Assembly (NCBI GenBank): GCA_012514415.1
Contig: JAAZAH010000010.1
Location: 1 to 20,317 of the forward strand
Reading direction: 5' to 3'
Source of the DNA: Sandaracinaceae bacterium
Lineage (GTDB): Bacteria; Myxococcota_A; Polyangia; Polyangiales; Houyiibacteriaceae
Length of the DNA: 20,317 nucleotides
In this document: positions 15,412 to 20,317 of the stretch, piece after piece
Layout of the letters: each line of letters begins with the position of its first letter
How positions within the stretch are numbered: the stretch's first letter is position 1
Made by a program: the position numbers and the translations under genes
The notes under the pieces: generated by a model
Told to the model about the DNA's origin: nothing
What the model saw: the letters and a program-made list of their open reading frames with translations, nothing else
The model's database searches: none

Positions 15412-16188
15412 TCAGCGTTCCGGGATGAGGCCGGGCCAATAGTGCGCATCGCTCCCGGGACGGCGCCCGAAGATCGACGTCCCGACGCGTACGATGGTGG
15501 CGCCCTCTTCGATCGCGAGCTCGAAATCGCCGCTCATCCCCATCGAAAGCCCTTGAGCGTTTGGGTTGATTCGGAGCGCCTCGTCGCGAAGTGAGCGGAG
15601 CCGCTGAAAGCATGCGCGCACCCGCTCGGTATCATCGCTGAAGATGGCGAGCGTCATGAGCCCGCGGAGTTTCAGTCTCGGATAAGCACCGAGTTCGGAG
15701 ATGAACTCGAGGGTTTCCTCGGGTGCGAGACCAAACTTTGTCGCCTCGCGCGAGGTGTTCACCTGGACATAGACGTCAAGATCGCGCTCCTCGCGCTCAA
15801 GCCGCCGGTTCAACTCATTTGCGAGGCGATGACTGTCGAGCGCGTGAAACTCAGAAGCGAAGCGCGCGAGGTATTTGGCCTTATTGGTCTGAAGATGGCC
15901 GACGATTGCGAAGCTTACGGGGAGATCGCGGAGCGCCTCGTGTTTTTGTTGAGCCTCCTGGATCTTATTTTCGCCGAAGGTGCGAATGCCCGCATCGAAA
16001 GCGAAGCGGAGGATATGCGCCGGCACGGTCTTGCTGATCGGCAGCAGCCGAACCTCCGACCGATCGCGGCCCGCGCGCGCACATGCGGCATCGATCCGCG
16101 CCTGGATCTCACGGAGGTTTTCGGTGAAGAGGGCGCGAGGATCGTCGCCGAAGCGGGCTCGATCTTCATCGCTAAGTTGGACGCTCAT
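15412..16188 (-). CDS. yggS: YggS/PLPBP family pyridoxal-phosphate-binding protein
   Basis: 258 residues; single-domain fold-type III PLP protein involved in vitamin B6 and amino-acid homeostasis, with no firmly known enzymatic reaction. PLP would be bound by Lys53 in LLPISKTVP. Other hallmarks: FGENKIQEA, FAIVGHLQTNKAKYL, VYVQVNTSREATKFG, LRGLMTLA and the closing LSMGMSGDFELAIEEGATIV plus VRVGTSIFGRR. The start is secured by GGAG eight bases upstream, with GAGG directly before the ATG. The N-terminus is about 15 residues longer than in E. coli. It heads a tightly spaced run with alkB, xth and hflX and follows glyA, another PLP enzyme, after 114 bp. Confidence 0.96.
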   Translation of the reverse strand: MSVQLSDEDRARFGDDPRALFTENLREIQARIDAACARAGRDRSEVRLLPISKTVPAHILRFAFDAGIRTFGENKIQEAQQKHEALRDLPVSFAIVGHLQTNKAKYLARFASEFHALDSHRLANELNRRLEREERDLDVYVQVNTSREATKFGLAPEETLEFISELGAYPRLKLRGLMTLAIFSDDTERVRACFQRLRSLRDEALRINPNAQGLSMGMSGDFELAIEEGATIVRVGTSIFGRRPGSDAHYWPGLIPER

Positions 16189-16209
16189 CCTCAGATCTCC
16201 TGATGCTTG

Positions 16210-16235
16210 GGGCGGGAACGCAGAGGTCCCCGCCC
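16210..16235 (-). terminator. GC-rich hairpin between glyA and yggS
   Basis: GGGCGGG (16210-16216) pairs perfectly with CCCGCCC (16229-16235) around a 12-base loop, within the 114 bp between glyA and yggS. On the minus strand no T-run follows, so it may attenuate rather than fully end transcription from glyA into yggS. Confidence 0.35.
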
Positions 16236-16302
16236 GAGATTTCGTCGAGACCGAGGTCCGGCGCGGCCCACTCGATGGGGATGCCGCGCCGCGTATCGGT
16301 GC

Positions 16303-17592
16303 TCAGCTCTCGCGATACGGCAGCGGAAAGCGCGAGATGAGCGCGCTCGCTCTTCCGGCGATCTCGCCCCGCTTCGACTCGAGCGTATTGTCGCGGACTG
16401 CCTCGAGGGTCTCGAGAATCAGCCCGCCGACCTCTTTGAACTCCTCGACGCCGAATCCGCGCGAGGTGCAGGCGGCCGTCCCGATGCGGATACCGGAGGT
16501 AATCATCGGCTTTTCGGGATCGTTGGGAATGGAATTCTTGTTGACGGTGATGTTCACCGACTCGAGCGCCTCTTCGGCGACATTTCCGGTCACTCCCATG
16601 GGGCGGAGATCCACCACCGAGAGATGGGTATCGGTACCCCCGGTGGTGATTCTGAGTCCGCCTTCGGCGAGGGTCGCTGCGAGCGCCTGCGAGTTCTCGA
16701 TCACCTTCTTCGCGTACACCTTGAATCCGGGCTCAAGGGCCTCTTTGAATGAGACGGCCTTCGCCGCGATCACATGGACCAGCGGACCACCCTGCAGTCC
16801 CGGGAAGACGGCCGAGTTGATCTTCTTCGCGTACTCGGGGTTGTTGGTGAGCACAATCCCTCCGCGCGGGCCACGGAGCGTTTTATGCGTGGTCGAGGTG
16901 ACGATATCGGCGTAAGGCACGGGCGAGGGGATGGCGCCTCCGGCGACGAGCCCAGCAAAATGCGCCATGTCCACCATCAAGATCGCGCCGACGGAATCCG
17001 CGATCTTACGGAAGCGCTCGAAATCGATGAGGCGCGGATAGGCCGAGCCGCCTGCAATGATGAGCTTCGGCCGATGCTCATTCGCCGCGGCCTCCACTTC
17101 ATCCATGTCGATGAGGTGAGTCTCGGGATTCACGCCATAGCTCACCGCGTTGAACCATCGCCCCGAGAGGTTCACAGAGGAGCCGTGCGTGAGGTGGCCT
17201 CCGGCTTTGAGGTCGAGGCCGAGGATGGTATCGCCCGGTTTGAGGAGGGCGAGGAGGACGGATTGGTTGGCTTGGCTGCCGGAATGCGGCTGAACGTTGG
17301 CAAACTCGGCGCCGTAAAGCTGCTTGAGCCGCTCGATGGCCAGCTCCTCGACGCTATCGGCGTGGACGCAGCCCCCGTAATAGCGTCGGTTGGGGTAGCC
17401 CTCGGCGTATTTATTTGTGAAGACCGAGCCTTGGGCGTCGAGAACAGCTTGGCTCACGAAGTTTTCGGAGGCGATGAGCTCGATGGACTCGGACTGGCGG
17501 CGCACTTCCGCCTTTACGGCTTCGAAGATGGCCGGATCGGCGTCGCTCAGCGATTTCGCGGTGATGATTTCGGGGCGTTGTGAGTCAGGCAT
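16303..17592 (-). CDS. glyA: Serine hydroxymethyltransferase
   Basis: Interconverts serine and glycine while loading tetrahydrofolate with a one-carbon unit; cytosolic PLP enzyme. The start is the ATG at 17592 (MPDSQRPEIITAKSL), with GAGAGA a few bases upstream. The open frame extends 39 codons further, but that stretch carries the leader hairpins and does not resemble the family. The 429 residues match the usual length. PLP lysine is Lys237 in TSTTHKTLRGPRGG; Asp208 and His211 lie in MVDMAHFAGLVA. Other signatures: IELIASENFVS, NKYAEGYPNRRYYGG, NVQPHSGSQAN and GLQGGPL. It lies 150 bp downstream of a diguanylate cyclase gene and 114 bp upstream of yggS, and may be partly cotranscribed with the latter. 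Confidence 0.98.
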   Translation of the reverse strand: MPDSQRPEIITAKSLSDADPAIFEAVKAEVRRQSESIELIASENFVSQAVLDAQGSVFTNKYAEGYPNRRYYGGCVHADSVEELAIERLKQLYGAEFANVQPHSGSQANQSVLLALLKPGDTILGLDLKAGGHLTHGSSVNLSGRWFNAVSYGVNPETHLIDMDEVEAAANEHRPKLIIAGGSAYPRLIDFERFRKIADSVGAILMVDMAHFAGLVAGGAIPSPVPYADIVTSTTHKTLRGPRGGIVLTNNPEYAKKINSAVFPGLQGGPLVHVIAAKAVSFKEALEPGFKVYAKKVIENSQALAATLAEGGLRITTGGTDTHLSVVDLRPMGVTGNVAEEALESVNITVNKNSIPNDPEKPMITSGIRIGTAACTSRGFGVEEFKEVGGLILETLEAVRDNTLESKRGEIAGRASALISRFPLPYRES

Positions 17593-17603
17593 GGTTCTCT
17601 CGT

Positions 17604-17680
17604 GGAGCGCATCCCGGGCGCTCCGCTCATTGGGCCACGGGGAGGTCTCCCCGGATGAATCGAAAGAGGGCTCGCCCTCT
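17604..17680 (-). promoter_or_regulatory. Three consecutive perfect hairpins upstream of glyA
   Basis: In minus-strand order: AGAGGGC/GCCCTCT with a two-base loop (17680-17665) followed by TTC; GGGGAG/CTCCCC with a two-base loop (17652-17639); and GGAGCGC/GCGCTCC with a seven-base loop (17624-17604), ending about 12 bases before the glyA ATG. The first could terminate the upstream diguanylate cyclase gene. The others would lie in a glyA leader if its promoter is upstream. I do not recognise the consensus of a glycine, THF or SAM riboswitch. Confidence 0.5.
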
Positions 17681-17742
17681 AGATAGCGTCCCTTTGGCGA
17701 ACTGGCCACGTCTAGCGTGATCTTCGTCGCGCGGAGACTAGC

Positions 17743-19167
17743 TCAGATCGCCTGCGGCGTGGAGACCGGGGCATGGCTCTCGTGAAGGACCACTTGGTTT
17801 CTCCCACCCTCTTTCGCGCGGTAAAGCGCCTCGTCCGCTTGCTTAATCAGGCGCTCATAGTCGGGATGCCCATCGTAGACGGTGACGCCGACACTCGCTG
17901 TAACTTTGAGGGGTGCGTGATCTTTGAGCTCAATCGAGAGCGATTCGATCTCGCGCCGAAAGCGCTCGGCGGCCGAGAGCGCGCCCTTCGCCGTGAGCTC
18001 GACACAAACAATGAGAAATTCTTCGCCACCGTAGCGGAAGATGAAATCTCCGCTCCGCGCGCTCAGGGTGAGTTGATCGGCGACGCGCTGGAGCGCGCGA
18101 TCGCCGACGTCGTGTCCATAGCGATCGTTGATGCTCTTGAAATGGTCGATATCGACGAGAAAGAGCGCGAAAGGAAGGCCTGTCTCGCGAGCGAGGGCAA
18201 TCTCGCGTGAGAGCACGCTCGGTAAAAACCGGCGACTGAGCAGCTGCGTGAGCGCATCGCGGCCCGATTCAACACGAATCACTTCGTCAAAGAGCGAGTC
18301 AAGAGCGACGCGAAGTTGCTCGGTATGCGAGACGATCGCCTGCATTCTGGCTCGAAGCGTGGCGGCATCTCCCGATTTTTGTGCCTCCTCGACGGCAGGA
18401 AGGCATTGTCGGTCCACCGTATCGATGAGCTGCAAGATCTCGTTCAACTCAGTCTGGGTGGGAAAGAGCGCATGTGCCTTATGGCGGATCCACAAACCAA
18501 AGCTCGATTGGGCAAGCCGGGCGAGGGGCTCCTTTTCGCCGCCGATCATCACATCTTGGAGGAGGCGATTGGACCAGTTGAAAAGAGCGCTCCGCTGCGA
18601 CTCTCGCTCAAGCGACATATTCACCGTCGCGGCGTAGCTTCGATACGCTTGATCGGCGCGCGTCGCCTCTTCGCTTGCGAGCGTGTACTGACCGCTCATC
18701 ACCTCGATGGCGAGATCGATGATCTCCATCGCAAGGAGCGCGGCTTCTCTTCGGATCGCGTAATCGACGCTCTCCGTTTTGGTATCGATAAGAGCGAAAA
18801 AGACAGCGCGCTTCATGACGCGGCTCGCCCGGAGGACGAGCTCGATACGAATGTTTACGCGAGCGTGGATGCTGCCCACATGCTTCTGCGTTTTGACGAG
18901 CGAGGGGATCTTCTCTTCATCAAAGGCGGTGAGAAGCTCCTCGATCCATTGCTCGAATGAGGCGTGGAGTCTCTCCTCGACCGCTTGATGCGTGATGAAC
19001 GCGCTCGATCGCGGATCGGAGAGAAGCACCGCGTAGAAACGGTCAGCGAAAGAGGGCGCGTTTTTCTTCGCCACGCGGGCGAGGAGCTGTCGCGCTTCGG
19101 GCGAATGGTCCTCGAGGATCTTGAGCCAATCGCGTTCGATGGGGGAAGGGTTGCCCATGGCGTCCAT
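17743..19167 (-). CDS. dosC: Globin-coupled diguanylate cyclase (DosC-like)
   Basis: 474 residues. The N-terminal globin sensor covers about 10-160: KHVGSIHARVNIRIELVLRA corresponds to the E. coli DosC proximal-haem region, making His101 the haem ligand and Tyr45 (RFYAVLLSDP) the likely distal residue. A helical middle domain (about 180-295) contains SSFGLWIRHKAH. The GGDEF domain (about 300-460) begins GRDALTQLLSRRFL and has DIDHFKSIND, active-site GGEEF (380-384) and an inhibitory site RSGD (371-374), five residues before GGEEF. It should make cyclic di-GMP in response to oxygen and be inhibited by its product. No membrane helix is seen. ATG 19167 is used; Met4 is an alternative. No partner phosphodiesterase is adjacent, unlike dosC-dosP in E. 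coli. Its neighbours are glyA downstream and a DUF1552 gene upstream. Confidence 0.94.
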   Translation of the reverse strand: MDAMGNPSPIERDWLKILEDHSPEARQLLARVAKKNAPSFADRFYAVLLSDPRSSAFITHQAVEERLHASFEQWIEELLTAFDEEKIPSLVKTQKHVGSIHARVNIRIELVLRASRVMKRAVFFALIDTKTESVDYAIRREAALLAMEIIDLAIEVMSGQYTLASEEATRADQAYRSYAATVNMSLERESQRSALFNWSNRLLQDVMIGGEKEPLARLAQSSFGLWIRHKAHALFPTQTELNEILQLIDTVDRQCLPAVEEAQKSGDAATLRARMQAIVSHTEQLRVALDSLFDEVIRVESGRDALTQLLSRRFLPSVLSREIALARETGLPFALFLVDIDHFKSINDRYGHDVGDRALQRVADQLTLSARSGDFIFRYGGEEFLIVCVELTAKGALSAAERFRREIESLSIELKDHAPLKVTASVGVTVYDGHPDYERLIKQADEALYRAKEGGRNQVVLHESHAPVSTPQAI

Positions 19168-19214
19168 GGAAAGTATGGACCCTTACGGAAAAGATGCCAT
19201 GTGACTGAACGCGC

Positions 19215-19260
19215 GCGACGTGAGCAGCGGAACCCAAAGGGCTCCATCCGCTCACGTCGC
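19215..19260 (-). terminator. Long stem-loop after the DUF1552 gene
   Basis: Perfect 11-bp outer arms GCGACGTGAGC (19215-19225) and GCTCACGTCGC (19250-19260) enclose an inner stem GGAACCC/GGGCTCC with one mismatch and an AAA loop (19229-19245). It begins about 12 bases past the DUF1552 stop codon and lies before dosC. A terminator-like 3' end structure is the simplest reading, but no T-run follows. Confidence 0.55.
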
Positions 19261-19272
19261 TTGGGGATTCGT

Positions 19273-20317
19273 TCAGACGATTCCGTTGATCGGCGCACTC
19301 GAGATGGGCGCACCATCGTGTGCTCGGGAAAGTCCGAACTGATCGGTCTCTCGCCCGAGCAGCGTGAGAAGCGTGGAGTAGAGCTCACCCGTATTGTGTC
19401 CGCTGAGATCGAGGTGACGCCCACCTGGGATGCCTGCGCCCGCCAAGATCATCGGGATGCCGTTCGTCAGGTGAGTCGATGCCTCGGAGAACTCAGTCGC
19501 CCAAAGGATCATCGTCTCATCGAGGAGTGAGCCGCCGTTCGCGCCGCGAGTCTCGCTGAGTCTCCGCATGAGGAGCGCGACCTGTTCGGCGTAATAGCGC
19601 TGGATGGCGACGCGCTTCGGCACGTCATTCGGCGCCTTGGCGTGGACGAGATCGTGGTAGTTCGCCCAGCCGCCCGGGATGTTTTGGTTGAGCCAAGGGA
19701 AAGTCGGCCGGTGGTACTGGGTGAACTGGATCGAGGCCACGCGCGTGAGATCGCAGGCGAATGCCATCACGATGTTCTCGATGTGATCGGGCGCGGTGAG
19801 GTATTCGTTTTCGTGAAGCGAGGGATCGTAGCCGCCGCGGAGGTTCGCGAGTTCGCACGCCTCACCGCCGCCTTGCGAATAGCGCTCGCTCAGGCGCTCG
19901 ACGAAGCTCTGATGGAGTTCGATGAGCTCGCGATCCTCCGCCGGGAGTTCCTTTCGAAGGCGCTTGAGCGAGGAGTCGAGTGAGCTGAGGAGCGCGGGAC
20001 GGTTCTGGCGGAGTGCCGAGACAAGTGCGTCGCCTTGAGCTCCGCCGGAGTCGATCATACCGGCTAGTCGGGTAAATGCGACGGCGGGATCGTGATCCGC
20101 CGTGACCGGCGAGACCGAACCCGGGCTTCCTGAGAAGAAGAGCTCGTTTTCGCCGACTGAGGCCCCACCCACCCGGAGAGCCAAGGTGTCGATGGGGGTC
20201 GCACCACCGAGGTGCTGTGCGAAGACCTGATCGAAAGACGGCCCATACGCGCGGCCGCTATGATCACTTGAGCCGCCCTGGACGCTTCTCGATTGGACGG
20301 TGCCGTTCGCATTCATC
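19273..20317 (-). CDS. DUF1552 domain protein (N-terminus cut by window edge)
   Basis: At least 347 residues are visible; the first ATG, at 20316, is almost certainly internal because the family usually has about 100 further residues, with a Tat-type signal at the N-terminus. Family features: YGPSFDQVFAQHL, the helical stretch LKRLRKELPAEDRELIELH with SFVERLSER, then HIENIVMAFACDLTRVASIQ, NYHDLVHAK, LLDETMILWATEFSEAS and GIPMILAGAGIPGGR. DUF1552 proteins are exported, related to DUF1501/sulfatase-like proteins, and common in Myxococcota and Planctomycetes. They often occur beside large c-type-cytochrome-like DUF1592/DUF1588 partners, which would lie beyond the right edge here. Biochemical function is not established. 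It ends at a TGA at 19273, followed by a long stem-loop. Confidence 0.92.
   Translation of the reverse strand, partial: MNANGTVQSRSVQGGSSDHSGRAYGPSFDQVFAQHLGGATPIDTLALRVGGASVGENELFFSGSPGSVSPVTADHDPAVAFTRLAGMIDSGGAQGDALVSALRQNRPALLSSLDSSLKRLRKELPAEDRELIELHQSFVERLSERYSQGGGEACELANLRGGYDPSLHENEYLTAPDHIENIVMAFACDLTRVASIQFTQYHRPTFPWLNQNIPGGWANYHDLVHAKAPNDVPKRVAIQRYYAEQVALLMRRLSETRGANGGSLLDETMILWATEFSEASTHLTNGIPMILAGAGIPGGRHLDLSGHNTGELYSTLLTLLGRETDQFGLSRAHDGAPISSAPINGIV

Noticed and set aside
17593..17742. Glycine, THF or SAM riboswitch upstream of glyA
   Set aside because: I looked for the conserved cores and found none; only simple hairpins are visible.

Overview
The window looks like chromosomal DNA of a GC-rich member of the Myxococcota / former Deltaproteobacteria. 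This is inferred from gene content, not from a marker gene. The pointers are two eukaryotic-like Ser/Thr kinases (one with DWG in place of DFG and a polytopic C-terminus), a DUF4388-like/J-domain/TPR protein, a small protein carrying the domain known from MXAN_5187, a long-form HflX, a DUF1552 protein and strong NNC/NNG codon preference. I see no rRNA, tRNA, CRISPR array, insertion sequence, phage gene or recognisable defence system.

Layout. Positions 1-3729, minus strand: a DUF4388-like + J-domain + TPR protein that runs off the left edge, preceded by a kinase with six C-terminal membrane helices. Positions 3730-4012: an A-tract-containing divergent intergenic region, followed by an unrecognised 206-residue protein (+). 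Positions 4688-6478, minus: cysS and a small putative lipoprotein. Positions 6635-7915, plus: an isolated hisD behind a strong stem-loop. Positions 8006-9499, minus: a second kinase with one membrane helix and a Cys-containing outer domain. Positions 9683-12251, plus: a tightly coupled trio made of a putative outer-membrane barrel, a lectin-fold lipoprotein and an MXAN_5187-domain protein with a Pro/Ala-rich tail. Positions 12091-17592, minus: glyA, yggS, alkB, xth, hflX, of which the last four are closely packed. Positions 17743-19167, minus: a globin-coupled diguanylate cyclase of the DosC type. Positions 19273 to the right edge, minus: a DUF1552 protein lacking its N-terminus.

How the genes work together. 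The yggS-alkB-xth-hflX block joins PLP homeostasis, direct reversal of alkylation damage, AP-site/3'-end repair and ribosome rescue, and reads as a damage/stress operon with glyA upstream. The barrel-lipoprotein-coiled-coil trio, divergent from a transmembrane kinase, is the best candidate here for an undescribed envelope-associated system; this rests only on gene order and overlapping start/stop codons.

The most unusual sequence-level feature is the 161-bp tail-to-tail antisense overlap of hflX with the MXAN_5187-domain gene, in which both proteins have low-complexity tails outside their conserved cores. Several intergenic regions also hold strong perfect stem-loops: before hisD, before glyA (three in a row), and between the DUF1552 and dosC-like genes.
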